Notes: generated by a model from the sequence alone, not told the origin. Positions 1-14,894 are shown, counted from the first letter of the stretch. The stretch is 64,000 nt of DNA from Modestobacter italicus (GCF_000306785.1 NC_017955.1:186001-250000), one strand, 5' to 3'. Program-made: numbers and translations.

Positions 1-31
1 TCATGGTCTTGGGTTCCTTTGGTTGATTGAA

Positions 32-49
32 CGAGAGTGCCAACTCTCG
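32..49 (+). promoter_or_regulatory. Small hairpin in the rRNA leader
   Basis: A perfect 7-bp stem (CGAGAGT / ACTCTCG) with a 4-nt loop lies about 22 bases before mature 16S. It sits where pre-rRNA leader structures occur. The rrn promoters lie outside the window, so the role of this hairpin in processing or antitermination is only inferred. Confidence 0.4.
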
Positions 50-71
50 GTCTCAGCTGCGATCAAATCAT

Positions 72-5158
<5,087 letters not shown>

Positions 5159-5194
5159 ACACATACATCCAGCAACATTGCTCGACTAGCGTGT

Positions 5195-5227
5195 CTCGCG
5201 TCCACTGTGCAGCTCTGAAGGTACGGA
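5195..5227 (+). other. 23S pre-rRNA processing stem, 3' arm
   Basis: This arm is the partner of 1914-1946 and would close a 33-bp stem enclosing the whole 23S gene. The complement is nearly perfect; differences fall in the half distal to CTCGCGTCCACTGTGCAG. Confidence 0.75.
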
Positions 5228-5330
5228 ACCCCCCACCCCGGTGGGCCGCGGTTCCCCCGCCTCGCAGCCGCCATACCATTCCCCGACAAGGGGACGGGGT
5301 GGTGGTGTGCGGGTGGGTACATCTTCACAG

Positions 5331-5449
5331 TGTTACGGCGGTCATGGCGAAAGGGAAACGCCCGGTCTCATTCCGAACCCGGAAGCTAAGCCTTTCAGCG
5401 CCGATGGTACTGCCCGGGGGACCGGGTGGGAGAGTAGGACGCCGCCGGA
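5331..5449 (+). rRNA. rrf: 5S ribosomal RNA
   Basis: This is a roughly 119-base 5S gene. The 5' strand TTACGGCGGTCATGGCG pairs with the 3' strand GACGCCGCCGGACA, and the central conserved region CGAACCCGGAAGCTAAG is intact. It lies about 100 bases after the 23S processing arm and just ahead of the terminator, completing the 16S-23S-5S order. Confidence 0.95.
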
Positions 5450-5458
5450 CATAACTCC

Positions 5459-5498
5459 CAGAAACGGGGTCACAGCATCAGCTGTGGCCCCGTTTCTG
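5459..5498 (+). terminator. rrn operon terminator hairpin
   Basis: An 18-bp inverted repeat (5459-5476 with 5481-5498, loop ATCA) starts 10 bases after 5S. Only one position is a G-U pair. There is a weak T-tract inside the 3' arm and none after it, as is usual for high-G+C terminators. Confidence 0.85.
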
Positions 5499-5572
5499 CA
5501 TGTCCAGGCACCGATCCCGCGCAAGCGCGGCAGCGCACCAGGGGCGACGGTCGCCGGCCACGACCACGCGGC

Positions 5573-5754
5573 GTGCTTCATCGCGCGAAAGCACCGATTG
5601 CCGACGACCGGTCGCTGGCGCAACGGGGCCAGCGTGCTTTATCGCGCGAAAGCACCAGCGCATCAGTCGATGTGCCACGCGCGCTTGCTTTACCGCCATA
5701 GAGCACCTGCGGTGTCGTGCGGTGAGGCGACTGTGCTTCCGCGCGATGAAGCGC
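5573..5754. repeat. Cluster of four degenerate 22-bp palindromic units
   Basis: Units are at 5573-5594, 5634-5655, 5685-5706 (most degenerate) and 5733-5754 (read best on the minus strand). The best unit is GTGCTTTATCGCGCGAAAGC followed by AC; its ends GTGCTTT/AAAGCAC pair over 7 bp. Spacers are 39, 29 and 26 bases, unrelated in sequence. The units resemble the GCTTTCGCGCGCGAAAGC palindromes near 23000 and 38760. They fill most of the otherwise gene-free 5499-5898; I see no credible gene there. Confidence 0.7.
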
Positions 5755-5898
5755 GTGCAGTGCGGCTCGGCGGGGCCTTGGGCTCGGCGGTGGAGCTGTG
5801 TGCAGCTTCTGTCGTTACGGAATGGCGGGCCGCAGTCCCCTGGACGAGGCGACAGCCGGCTGCGGGTTCGCGGCCGGCCGTCGTCGTGGTCCTCGGTG

Positions 5899-6600
5899 TC
5901 AGGGCACTGTGCGGCGGAGCCCCAGGTAGGCGAGTGCGCCCACGGCCAGCGCGATCGCCGCGGGGAGGGCGATGGTGGCGGTGACCGTGGAGAGACCACC
6001 CAGCCAGGACCAGATGTCCCCCCACGTCTGCTGCCAGGTCGCGTAGACGGCGATCGCGCCACCGAGCAGGAGGGTCAGCAGGCCGAGCGCGTAGAGGCCC
6101 GGCGCCCCCCAGCGCTTGAAGACGACGCCGATCCCGATGCCGACGAAGGCGCAGGCCAGCATCGGCACCGTGTAGACGACGAACTGCAGTGCGGGGTTGC
6201 CGACGTCCACGGAGCCGGGAGCCCAGAAGTGCAGGCGCACGCCCCACCCGCCCGTCGCGTCCTCGATGGCGGCGAGCACGGTGAGGGCCACCCCGTAGCC
6301 GATGGACTGGACAGCCGCGCTCAACGCCGTCCCCTGGTAGAAGGTCCGACGGCTGAGGCTCAGGCCCATCGCGAACGGGAACATCTGGGTGACCGACTGG
6401 GTGAAGACGATCAGCACGGTGATGTACAGCGAGGCCAGTCCGCCGGTGAACCCGTCACCGGGTGCGGTGGCTGCGACGTCGCCCAGACCCCAGATCGCCA
6501 GGTTGATGGCGAAGGACGACGCGACGACGGCCCAGGGCACGCCGATGCTGAGGGCGGGGTGCACCAGCTGCATGCGCGCGACAGCGGCGACACGGTTCAT
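5899..6600 (-). CDS. ABC-2 type transporter permease
   Basis: This 233-aa polytopic membrane protein has about six hydrophobic segments and is probably the membrane half of the ABC transporter encoded just upstream. Its ATG overlaps the TGA of the ATPase gene by 4 bp (ATGA), which indicates translational coupling. Position and size match the permease of YtrBC/Ecs-like modules, which often act in drug or cell-envelope stress response. The substrate cannot be read from sequence. The family assignment rests on context and hydropathy rather than a signature motif. It is the last gene of a gntR-ATPase-permease operon ending in the repeat cluster after rrn. Confidence 0.8.
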   Translation of the reverse strand: MNRVAAVARMQLVHPALSIGVPWAVVASSFAINLAIWGLGDVAATAPGDGFTGGLASLYITVLIVFTQSVTQMFPFAMGLSLSRRTFYQGTALSAAVQSIGYGVALTVLAAIEDATGGWGVRLHFWAPGSVDVGNPALQFVVYTVPMLACAFVGIGIGVVFKRWGAPGLYALGLLTLLLGGAIAVYATWQQTWGDIWSWLGGLSTVTATIALPAAIALAVGALAYLGLRRTVP

Positions 6601-7520
6601 CGGGGAGCTCCCAGCAGGTCGGACGGGACGGCGGAGGTGGGGTGGTCGGTCGCGGTCGAGCGCAGGCTCATCGCGACCACGAGCTGCTGGAGGCTGGTCG
6701 GCTCGACCACGAGCCCCAGGTCGGTGGCCATCCGGCGGGCGGTCGCTGTCCCGGTGCGGATCACGGCCCGGGACTGGCCGGCCAGGGACTCGCTCCGCAC
6801 CAGGTCGTGCGCGGCCCCGAAGGTGGCCACCTGCCGGGCCGGGCCCGAGACGGTGAGCGCCGTGGCGCGCAGCGTCTCCGCGTCGGCGTCGAGCAGCACC
6901 CGGCCGCGGTCGATGAGCAGCACGTGCTCGAGCAGGTCGCTGATCTCCTCGATGAGGTGGGTGGAGATCACGATGGTCCTCGGGTGCTCGGCGTAGTCGC
7001 TGAGCAGCCGGTCGTAGAAGAGCTGCCGGGCCACCGCGTCCAGGCCGAGGTACGGCTCGTCGAACAGGGTGAGCGGCGCCCGGGACGCGAGCCCCAGCAC
7101 GATGCCGACCGCCGAGGTCATGCCGCGCGAGAGCTTCCTGATGGTCCGCTTCACCGGCAGCTCGAAGTCCTCGAGCAGCTGGTCGGCCAGCTCCTGGTCC
7201 CAGGAGGGGTAGACCGACGCCGCGGCCCGGACGGCGTCGCACACCCGGAAGAGGTCCGGGTAGCGCTGGCTCTCCTTGATGAAGCAGAGCTGGCTGAGGA
7301 CGGCGTCGTTCTCGAACGGCGCCGCGCCCAGCACCTGCACCCGGCCCGACGTGGGCACCCGGTGCCCGGTGAGCAGCTGCATCATCGTGGTCTTGCCGGC
7401 GCCGTTGCGACCCAGCAGCCCGGTGATGGTGTCGGCCTGGATCTCCGTCGTCACGTCGGTGAGCGCGGTGTGCCCGCGGAACCGCATGGTGACCGACTCG
7501 AGGCCGGCGGCTGCCGTCAC
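6597..7520 (-). CDS. ABC transporter ATP-binding protein
   Basis: This 307-aa cytoplasmic ATPase energises the downstream permease. Walker A is LLGRNGAGKTT near residue 36. The signature region reads KLSRGMTSAVGI rather than LSGGQ, and the Walker B region is LTLFDEPYLGLD, followed by the switch His in VISTHLIEE. A roughly 80-residue C-terminal extension follows the nucleotide domain. The start is GTG at 7520: it overlaps the TGA of the GntR gene by 4 bp, and the protein then begins just ahead of the first beta strand. The permissive signature motif (SRG) is typical of YtrB-like ATPases. Confidence 0.9.
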   Translation of the reverse strand: MTAAAGLESVTMRFRGHTALTDVTTEIQADTITGLLGRNGAGKTTMMQLLTGHRVPTSGRVQVLGAAPFENDAVLSQLCFIKESQRYPDLFRVCDAVRAAASVYPSWDQELADQLLEDFELPVKRTIRKLSRGMTSAVGIVLGLASRAPLTLFDEPYLGLDAVARQLFYDRLLSDYAEHPRTIVISTHLIEEISDLLEHVLLIDRGRVLLDADAETLRATALTVSGPARQVATFGAAHDLVRSESLAGQSRAVIRTGTATARRMATDLGLVVEPTSLQQLVVAMSLRSTATDHPTSAVPSDLLGAPR

Positions 7521-7879
7521 GCCTGCCCACCCCGCTCGCGCAGCATCGCGGCGATCTCGGCGACGGTGATGCCGACCTTGTCGGCCTCGAGCAGCAGCGG
7601 CGTGAGGTACTGCTCCGCGAACTCGCTGCGGCGCCGCTTCAGCAGCTGCTCCCGGGCCCCGGTGGCGACGAACATCCCGACTCCTCGTCTCTTGTAGAGG
7701 ACCCCGTCGGTCACCAGCTGGTTCAGGCCCTTGGCTGCGGTGGCGGGGTTGATGCGGTGGAAGGCGGCGAGCTCGTTGGAGGAGGGCGCCTGGCTCTCCT
7801 CGACGAGCGAGCCGTCGACGATCGCGTCCTCCAGCTGGACGGCGATCTGCCGGAAGATCGGGCCGGCGTCCTCGTTCAT
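7517..7879 (-). CDS. GntR-family regulator, YtrA type
   Basis: This is a 120-aa one-domain-plus-tail regulator. The winged helix-turn-helix fills residues 6-75 (start PIFRQIAVQLEDAIVDGSL; recognition region SSNELAAFHRINPATAAKGL), and only a short helical tail of about 45 residues follows. That length is diagnostic of the YtrA subfamily, which lacks a large effector domain and usually controls its own ABC transporter operon. It is the first gene of the operon and overlaps the ATPase gene. A perfect palindrome at 7918-7943 lies 39 bases upstream and is the likely operator, so autorepression released by an envelope-active compound is the expected behaviour (inference). Confidence 0.92.
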   Translation of the reverse strand: MNEDAGPIFRQIAVQLEDAIVDGSLVEESQAPSSNELAAFHRINPATAAKGLNQLVTDGVLYKRRGVGMFVATGAREQLLKRRRSEFAEQYLTPLLLEADKVGITVAEIAAMLRERGGQA

Positions 7880-7900
7880 GCCGGTCCGGGGCGAACGAGA

Positions 7901-7960
7901 CGAGCCCGGTGGCTCGCTGGTTCATTACTCATGTAATGAACCATAGAACCACCGGGCTCG
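7901..7960. repeat. Outer inverted repeat enclosing the gntR operator
   Basis: CGAGCCCGGTGG (7901-7912) is perfectly complementary to CCACCGGGCTCG (7949-7960). Together with the inner palindrome it could fold into one long cruciform or RNA hairpin. It sits between padR (ending 8001) and gntR (starting 7879), both on the minus strand, so it may terminate padR transcripts or shape the operator. Confidence 0.75.
7918..7943. promoter_or_regulatory. Probable GntR/YtrA operator
   Basis: The perfect inverted repeat TGGTTCATTAC - TCAT - GTAATGAACCA lies just upstream of the GntR gene. It is conspicuously AT-rich against its surroundings. The 11-bp half-sites and 4-bp centre suit a dimeric winged-helix regulator, and the position suits autorepression. 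Confidence 0.8.
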
Positions 7961-8000
7961 GTGGGGCAAGAGCTGCGCGCGGTCGTCCCGCGCGTCGAGG

Positions 8001-8753
8001 TCAGGCCGAGGGGTCGTCGTCCGTCTCGCGGGTGGGCGACGGGTCGGCCTGGCCGGCGAGGATGAGGTACAGCGCCCGCCGGGCGTCGGTGAGGACGCGA
8101 CCGGCCGCCGCGAGCTGCGCCGGGTCGCCGACCCGGCCCAACTGGTGGGCGGCGCCCATGAGCTCGCCCAGCAGCGCTCGCAGGTCCGGTGAGTCCGCGT
8201 CGCCGGCGAAGGCCGCGAACGGGTCGACGTCACCCAGGCCGGCGAGGTGCTCGCGGCCGGCCTCGGTGAGCGTGACCAGCTTGCGGCCGCCGTCGACCAC
8301 GACGGTGACCAGGCCCTCGTCCTCGAGCTGGGCGATGGTGGGGTAGACCGCGCCGGGGCTCGGTCGCCAGGCGCCGCCGGTGCGCTCGGCCACCGCCTGC
8401 ATGAGCTGGTAGCCGTGCATCGGCTCGTCGGCCAGCAGCAGCAGGACGGCGGAGCGGACGTCGCCGCGCCCGGCCCTGCCGTGGCGCCCTCCCCGGCCGC
8501 CGCGGGGTCCGCCGCGGTGGCCTCGCGGGCCCTCGCCGAACGGCCCGCCGGGGCCGCCGAACGGCCCGCCGGCGAAGGGTCCGCCACCGAAGGGCGGGTG
8601 GTGTCGGCGGCCTCCGCCGTCGGCGCGGGCGCTGTCGAAGCGCTCCCGGCCCGGGTGGTCGTGCGGGTGGTGGCGGTGGTCCCCGGCGTCCGCGCCGGGG
8701 GTGGGGACGTGGTGGTGGCGGCTGTGCCGCGACCACGGGGTGGTGGGCTTCAT
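8001..8753 (-). CDS. PadR-family regulator with His/Gly-rich N-terminal tail
   Basis: This is a 250-aa regulator. Residues ~98-180 form the PadR winged helix ([20 protein letters not shown], then [16 protein letters not shown]), followed by a helical C-terminal dimerisation part. The first ~95 residues are low complexity: many His ([21 protein letters not shown]), then GGPF repeats and Arg/Gly. ATG at 8753 is chosen over TTG at 8759 because GGAGG then sits 6 bases upstream. The gene is divergent from ureA with 136 bases between starts and carries a CGATATATCG palindrome in that gap. It may regulate itself and the urease genes. The His-rich tail could bind metal, but such tails also occur in unrelated PadR proteins. 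Confidence 0.88.
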   Translation of the reverse strand: MKPTTPWSRHSRHHHVPTPGADAGDHRHHPHDHPGRERFDSARADGGGRRHHPPFGGGPFAGGPFGGPGGPFGEGPRGHRGGPRGGRGGRHGRAGRGDVRSAVLLLLADEPMHGYQLMQAVAERTGGAWRPSPGAVYPTIAQLEDEGLVTVVVDGGRKLVTLTEAGREHLAGLGDVDPFAAFAGDADSPDLRALLGELMGAAHQLGRVGDPAQLAAAGRVLTDARRALYLILAGQADPSPTRETDDDPSA

Positions 8754-8784
8754 GTCCAACCTCCAGGTGTCGTTGATGCACTCA

Positions 8785-8794
8785 CGATATATCG
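8785..8794. promoter_or_regulatory. Candidate PadR operator between padR and ureA
   Basis: CGATATATCG is a perfect 10-bp palindrome and one of the few AT-rich spots in this high-G+C region. It lies about 32 bases before the padR start and 96 before the ureA start. Similar AT-centred palindromes are common PadR targets in actinobacteria. Which gene it controls is not determined. Confidence 0.5.
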
Positions 8795-8889
8795 CGACAT
8801 GGCGGAGTGCAAGGACGCAACAGAGCTGTCACACGGCTCGGTTACCTTCCGGGCTCCACCCTCGCCGGGACGCCAGGAGGCCGACCACT

Positions 8890-9192
8890 GTGCTGATCTC
8901 CCCGCACGAGCAGGAGCGGCTGATGCTCAGCTACGCCGCCGAGCTCGCCCGGCGCCGGCGGGCCCGCGGCCTGCGGCTCAACCTCCCCGAGGCGACGGCG
9001 ATCGTCAGCGACCACGTGCTGGAGGGCGCCCGCGACGGGGTGCGGGTCACCGACCTCATGCAGTCCGGGCGCACGGTGCTGACCCGGGACGACGTCATGG
9101 ACGGCGTGCCCGAGTTGCTGGAGGAGGTGCAGGTGGAGGCGACCTTCCCGGACGGGACGAAGCTGGTCACGGTCCACCAGCCCATCCCGTGA
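8890..9192 (+). CDS. ureA: Urease subunit gamma
   Basis: This 100-aa structural subunit of the nickel urease hydrolyses urea to ammonia and carbamate in the cytoplasm. The N-terminal [20 protein letters not shown] and the central [20 protein letters not shown] are hallmark UreA segments, and full length matches the family (100 aa). The GTG start at 8890 is supported by AGGAGG at 8874-8879. Its TGA overlaps the first GTG of ureB by 4 bp. It heads a tightly packed ureABCFGD-allB run. Confidence 0.97.
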   Translation: MLISPHEQERLMLSYAAELARRRRARGLRLNLPEATAIVSDHVLEGARDGVRVTDLMQSGRTVLTRDDVMDGVPELLEEVQVEATFPDGTKLVTVHQPIP

Positions 9193-9278
9193 GCGCCAGC
9201 GAGCGGGACCAGTCGGCAGAGCCCGTGAGCGCCAGCGAGCGGGACCGGTCAGCAGAGCCCGTGAGCCGGTCAGAGCCC
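9189..9278 (+). repeat. Tandem repeat at the ureA/ureB junction
   Basis: Two 36-bp units (9189-9224 and 9225-9260), each starting GTGAGCGCCAGCGAGCGGGA, are followed by a partial third (9261-9278). All are in frame with ureB and each supplies a possible GTG start (9189, 9225, 9261, plus 9279). The encoded unit is VSASERD(Q/R)SAEP. The units differ at only a few bases, which suggests recent duplication. Confidence 0.9.
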
Positions 9279-9610
9279 GTGCGCGGGCGCGACGGGGTCA
9301 CTCCTGGCGTCGTACCGGGCGAGGTCATCCCCGCAGCGGGCGTCATCGAGACCCTGCCCGGCGCGCCGCGGACCGAGCTCCCGGTGCGCAACACCGGCGA
9401 CCGGCCCGTGCAGGTCGGCTCGCACTTCCACTTCGCCCAGGCCAACGCCGCGCTGGAGTTCGACCGGGCGGCCGCGCACGGTCAGCGGCTCGACATCGCC
9501 GCGGGCACAGCCGTCCGCTTCGAGCCCGGCATCCAGCGCACCGTGGTCCTGGTGCCGCTCGCCGGCGCCAGGGTCGTGCCCGGTCTGACGTCCGACGGAG
9601 GTCTCGGCTG

Positions 9611-9611
<1 letters not shown>
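9189..9611 (+). CDS. ureB: Urease subunit beta
   Basis: This is up to 140 aa. The conserved UreB domain starts at [11 protein letters not shown] (near residue 40) and includes [21 protein letters not shown] and GTAVRFEPG. UreB scaffolds the alpha subunit active site. About 35-40 extra N-terminal residues are encoded by the tandem repeat, which is absent from ordinary ~100-aa UreB. Translation may begin at any of four in-frame GTG codons. I list the first because it overlaps the ureA stop (GTGA). The gene ends TGATG, overlapping the ureC start. Confidence 0.95.
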
Positions 9612-11331
<1,720 letters not shown>

Positions 11332-11332
<1 letters not shown>

Positions 11333-11979
11333 TGACGGCCGCGCTGCTCACGCTGGCCGACTCCCGGCTGCCCGCCGGGGGCCACACGCACTCCGGTGGG
11401 GTGGAGCAGGCGATCGCCGCCGGGGTGATCGGTGACCCGGCCTCGCTCGCCCTGTTCCTGCGGCGCCGGCTGACCACCTCCGGGGCGGTCGCCGCCGGGC
11501 TGGCCGCGGCAGCGTGCCGTGCCGTGGACGACGCCGACCCGGTCGCCGCGCTGTCCGCGCTCGACGCGGAGGCCGACGCCCGGACCCCCTCGCCGGCGCT
11601 GCGCGCTACCTCGCGGCAGCAGGGGCGCGGGCTGGTCCGGGTCGGCGGCCGGGCGTGGCCGCACCCGGCCTGGGCCGCCCTCCCGGGCCAACCCCACCAC
11701 CCGCTGGCGCTCGGGGTGGCCGCCGCTGCCGGTGGCCTCGCCCCCCGCGACGCGGCCGGGGCGGCGGCGTACCTGTCGGTCTCGGGTCCGGCCACCGCCG
11801 CCCAGCGGCTGCTCGCCATGGACCCGATCACCGTCGCCGCGGTCACCGCCCGGCTGGCCCCCGAGGTCGACGCGGTGGCCGCCGCGGCCGCCGACGGGCT
11901 GCCGGCGGCCGCCGACCCGCTGCTGGACCTGCTCGCCGAGGTGCACACCGCCCGCACCGACCGGTTCTTCGCCTCATGA
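11332..11979 (+). CDS. ureF: Urease accessory protein UreF
   Basis: This 215-aa protein forms the UreD-UreF-UreG maturation complex, gating carbamylation and nickel delivery to apo-urease. The characteristic start LLTLADSRLPAGGHTHSGGV is present, followed by an all-helical, alanine-rich body. The ATG overlaps the ureC TGA by one base. It is shorter and more divergent than enterobacterial UreF, as usual in actinobacteria. Identity also follows from its place between ureC and ureG. Confidence 0.92.
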
Positions 11980-11997
11980 CACCCCCGAGGAGCGCAC

Positions 11998-12678
11998 ATG
12001 CCGCCTGACCACAACCTGGACGACTACGTCGACCCGTACGACCCCGGGCACCGGCACGGCGGTCCGCTGCGGGTCGGGCTCGGCGGGCCGGTGGGCTCCG
12101 GCAAGACGGCGCTGGCCGCCGCGCTGTGCCGGACGCTGGGTGCCGAGTACGACCTCGCCGTCGTCACCAACGACATCTACACGACCGAGGACGCCGACTT
12201 CCTCCGCCGCAACGCCGTGCTGCCCGACGACCGGATCGAGGCGGTGCAGACCGGCTGCTGCCCGCACACCGCCATCCGCGACGACATCACCGCCAACCTC
12301 GACGCCGTGGAGCTGCTGGAGTCCCGCCACCCGGGCCTGGAGCTGGTCCTGGTCGAGTCCGGCGGGGACAACCTGACCGCGTCGTTCAGCTACGGCCTGG
12401 TCGACGTGCAGGTCTTCGTGGTCGACGTCGCCGGCGGGGACAAGGTCCCCCGCAAGGGCGGGCCCGGCGTCACCGCCTCGGACCTGCTGGTGGTGAACAA
12501 GACCGACCTCGCGCCGCTCGTGGGCGCCGACCTGAGCGTGATGCGCCGGGACGCAGACGCGGTGCGCGGGGGCAAGCCGACGCTGCTCATCTCGCTGCGC
12601 GAGGACCCGGCGGCGACCGAGGTGGCCGAGTGGGTGCGCGAGCAGGTCCGCGCGAGGGCGCTGCAGACCACCCCGTGA
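11998..12678 (+). CDS. ureG: Urease accessory GTPase UreG
   Basis: This 226-aa SIMIBI-class GTPase powers nickel insertion. It has a P-loop [31 protein letters not shown], the metal-binding CPH in [23 protein letters not shown], and the NKTD base-specificity motif. A short N-terminal extension contains HRHGG, which may hold nickel. No ureE is present, so UreG is the only obvious nickel-handling accessory in the cluster. There is an 18-base gap after ureF, and its TGA overlaps the GTG of ureD. Confidence 0.97.
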   Translation: MPPDHNLDDYVDPYDPGHRHGGPLRVGLGGPVGSGKTALAAALCRTLGAEYDLAVVTNDIYTTEDADFLRRNAVLPDDRIEAVQTGCCPHTAIRDDITANLDAVELLESRHPGLELVLVESGGDNLTASFSYGLVDVQVFVVDVAGGDKVPRKGGPGVTASDLLVVNKTDLAPLVGADLSVMRRDADAVRGGKPTLLISLREDPAATEVAEWVREQVRARALQTTP

Positions 12679-13388
12679 GGACCCTCGTCGAGGTGGTCGC
12701 GCGGTGCGGCCCGCGAGGGCGCACCGTGCTGCCGGTGGTCCGGGCCAGCGGCCAGCTCGCCGTCCGGCGGACCGGGGAGGGCGCGGTGCACCTCGTCGCG
12801 ACCGCCTTCGGCCCGCTGGGCGGGGACGACGCCGAGGTCCGGCTGGTCGTGGAGGAGGGTGCGCGGCTGTCCGTGCACTCGGTCGCCGCTGCCGTGGTGC
12901 TGCCCGCCCGGGGCGAGTCGCCGCCGTCCCGGCAGGTGGTGCGGGCCGAGGTCGCCGGGGTCCTGCACCTCGCGCCCGAGCCGACGGTCGTCACCGCCCG
13001 CGCCGTCCACCTCGCCGAGCTGCACGCCGAGCTGGGGGAGCACGCCGAGCTGACCGCCACCGAGCAGGTGCTGCTCGGCCGGTCGGGGGAGGCGCCGGGC
13101 CGCTGGACCGGCACCACCCGGGTCGTCGTGTCCGGCCGGCCGGTGCTGCACACCACCGTCGGGCTCGGCCCTGGCGCGCCGGGCTGGCTGCCGCCGGTCG
13201 CGCCGCGGGCCTACGTCTCCACGGTCCGGGTGGGCGGCCCGCAGGAACCGGTGCGGACCGGGGTGGACGCCGTACGGTTGCCGCTGCCGGGCGGCTGGGT
13301 GGGCACCGCCTGGGCGGGGGAGCTGCACGAGGCGGTGGACCGGCTCTCCGGGGTCACCCGGGAGCGGGACCTGGAGGTGGCGCGGTGA
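12675..13388 (+). CDS. ureD: Urease accessory protein UreD
   Basis: This 237-aa beta-rich scaffold (UreD/UreH) binds apo-urease and recruits UreF and UreG. Family features include the segment [14 protein letters not shown] near residue 38, [10 protein letters not shown] near residue 97 and [13 protein letters not shown] near residue 135. The sequence is divergent, so identification leans on position as the last urease gene and on length. The GTG start overlaps the ureG stop by 4 bp. Its own TGA overlaps the allantoinase GTG, linking urease maturation to allantoin breakdown in one message. Confidence 0.88.
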   Translation: MRTLVEVVARCGPRGRTVLPVVRASGQLAVRRTGEGAVHLVATAFGPLGGDDAEVRLVVEEGARLSVHSVAAAVVLPARGESPPSRQVVRAEVAGVLHLAPEPTVVTARAVHLAELHAELGEHAELTATEQVLLGRSGEAPGRWTGTTRVVVSGRPVLHTTVGLGPGAPGWLPPVAPRAYVSTVRVGGPQEPVRTGVDAVRLPLPGGWVGTAWAGELHEAVDRLSGVTRERDLEVAR

Positions 13389-14710
13389 GCGGGGCGTTCG
13401 TCGTCCGGGCGCGGCGGGTGGTGCTCCCCGACGGGGAGCGGGCGGCCGCGGTGCACGTCCGGGACGGTGCCGTCGTGGCGGTCACCGGCTTCGACGAGGC
13501 CGGCGACCAGCCGGTGACCCTGGCCGAGGACGAGGTGCTGCTGCCCGGCCTGGTCGACAGCCACGTGCACGTCAACGAGCCCGGGCGCACCGAGTGGGAG
13601 GGCTTCGCCTCGGCGACCCGGGCGGCGGCCGCGGGCGGGATCACCACGATCGTCGACATGCCGCTGAACTCGGTCCCCCCGACGGTGAACGTCAAGGCGC
13701 TGCAGGTGAAGCGGCAGGCGGCGCAGGGCCAGGTGAGCGTCGACGTCGCCTTCTGGGGCGGCGCGGTGCCGGGCAACGCGAGCCAGCTCCCCCGCCTGCT
13801 CGCCGACGGCGCGGTCGGGGTCAAGTGCTTCCTGCTGGACTCCGGGGTGCCGGAGTTCCCCCCGCTGGACGACGCCGGCCTGCGGACCGCGCTCACCGCG
13901 CTGGCCGAGGTCGACGGGCTGCTCATCGCGCACTGCGAGGACGACGACGTGATCGCCGCCGCGCCGGAGCCGGGCGGGCCCCGCTACGCGGACTTCCTCG
14001 CCTCCCGCCCCGAGGCCGCGGAGGAGACCGCGATCGGCCGGCTGGTCGCCGCCGCCCGGGACACCGGTGCCCGGGTGCACGTGGTGCACCTGGCCGACGC
14101 CGGCGCCCTGCCGCTGCTGCGGGCGGCCCGGGCCGAGGGCGTGCGGATCACCGTGGAGACCTGCCCGCACTACCTGACCTTCGCCGCCGAGGACGTGCCC
14201 GACGGCGACACCGCGTTCAAGTGCTGCCCGCCGATCCGGGAGGCGTGGCACCGCGAGGCGCTGTGGGCCGCGCTGGCCGACGGCGACATCGACCTGGTGG
14301 TCAGCGACCACTCGCCGTGCACCCCGGAGCTCAAGCGGCTCGACGTGGGCGACTTCGGGCTGGCCTGGGGCGGCATCGCCGGCCTGCAGGTCACCCTCCC
14401 GGTGGTCTGGACCGGCGCCCGCGCCCGGGGCCGGACGCTCACCGACGTCGTGCGGTGGATGTCCGAAGCCCCGGCGGCGCTGACCGGCCTGCCCACCAAG
14501 GGCGCGATCGCGGTGGGCAGGGACGCCGACCTGGTCGCCTTCGCCCCCGACGAGGAGTGGGACGTCGCCGCGCTGCACCACCGCAACCCGGTCACCCCCT
14601 ACGCCGGCCGGCACCTGACCGGCGTGGTCCGGCGGACCTGGCTGCGCGGGCAGCTGCTGGCGGACGGCGACCCGCCCCGCGGCCGACTGCTCGACCGCGG
14701 GGACAGGTGA
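13385..14710 (+). CDS. allB: Allantoinase
   Basis: This 441-aa cyclic amidohydrolase opens allantoin to allantoate. The metal site is GLVDSHVHVNEPGRTEWEG near residue 60, the carbamylated-lysine region is GVKCFLLDSGVPEFPP near residue 146, and further ligands are HVVHLADAG, ETCPHYLTF and VSDHSPCT. These match AllB/PuuE-type allantoinases rather than dihydroorotase. The GTG start overlaps the ureD stop. Co-transcription with urease fits a route in which allantoin ends as urea and ammonia. Confidence 0.95.
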   Translation: MSGAFVVRARRVVLPDGERAAAVHVRDGAVVAVTGFDEAGDQPVTLAEDEVLLPGLVDSHVHVNEPGRTEWEGFASATRAAAAGGITTIVDMPLNSVPPTVNVKALQVKRQAAQGQVSVDVAFWGGAVPGNASQLPRLLADGAVGVKCFLLDSGVPEFPPLDDAGLRTALTALAEVDGLLIAHCEDDDVIAAAPEPGGPRYADFLASRPEAAEETAIGRLVAAARDTGARVHVVHLADAGALPLLRAARAEGVRITVETCPHYLTFAAEDVPDGDTAFKCCPPIREAWHREALWAALADGDIDLVVSDHSPCTPELKRLDVGDFGLAWGGIAGLQVTLPVVWTGARARGRTLTDVVRWMSEAPAALTGLPTKGAIAVGRDADLVAFAPDEEWDVAALHHRNPVTPYAGRHLTGVVRRTWLRGQLLADGDPPRGRLLDRGDR

Positions 14711-14723
14711 CGCGGGGCCCGGC

Positions 14724-14879
14724 TCAGTGCTGCGGCTTCTCCGCCGCTGCCTCGTCGATGGGCTTCGGGTCGGTGTCGACCCCGCCGGCCGGGTCGGCGT
14801 TGCCGAGGGCGGTCTCGGCGGGGAGGTGCTCGACGTAGTCCTTGGCGCGTGCCTTGAGGTCGTCGTCGGGGCTGGTCAT
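14724..14879 (-). CDS. Small hypothetical protein (51 aa)
   Basis: A short gene lies on the opposite strand between allB and alc. The product starts MTSPDDDLKARAKDYVEHLP and ends DEAAAEKPQH; it is charged, mostly helical at the N-terminus and disordered after. A strong AGGAGG sits 5 bases before the ATG, which makes it a credible gene although short. No motif is recognised. It is divergent from alc with 86 bases between starts. Confidence 0.65.
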   Translation of the reverse strand: MTSPDDDLKARAKDYVEHLPAETALGNADPAGGVDTDPKPIDEAAAEKPQH

Positions 14880-14894
14880 GGTGCCTCCTGCGGT

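Noticed and set aside
5573..5754. CRISPR-like spacing of repeated 22-mers
   Set aside because: Only four units, degenerate, in both orientations, with spacers of 39, 29 and 26 bases and no cas genes.
8754..8759. TTG start for PadR at 8759
   Set aside because: It would leave no space after GGAGG; ATG 8753 has a 6-base spacing.
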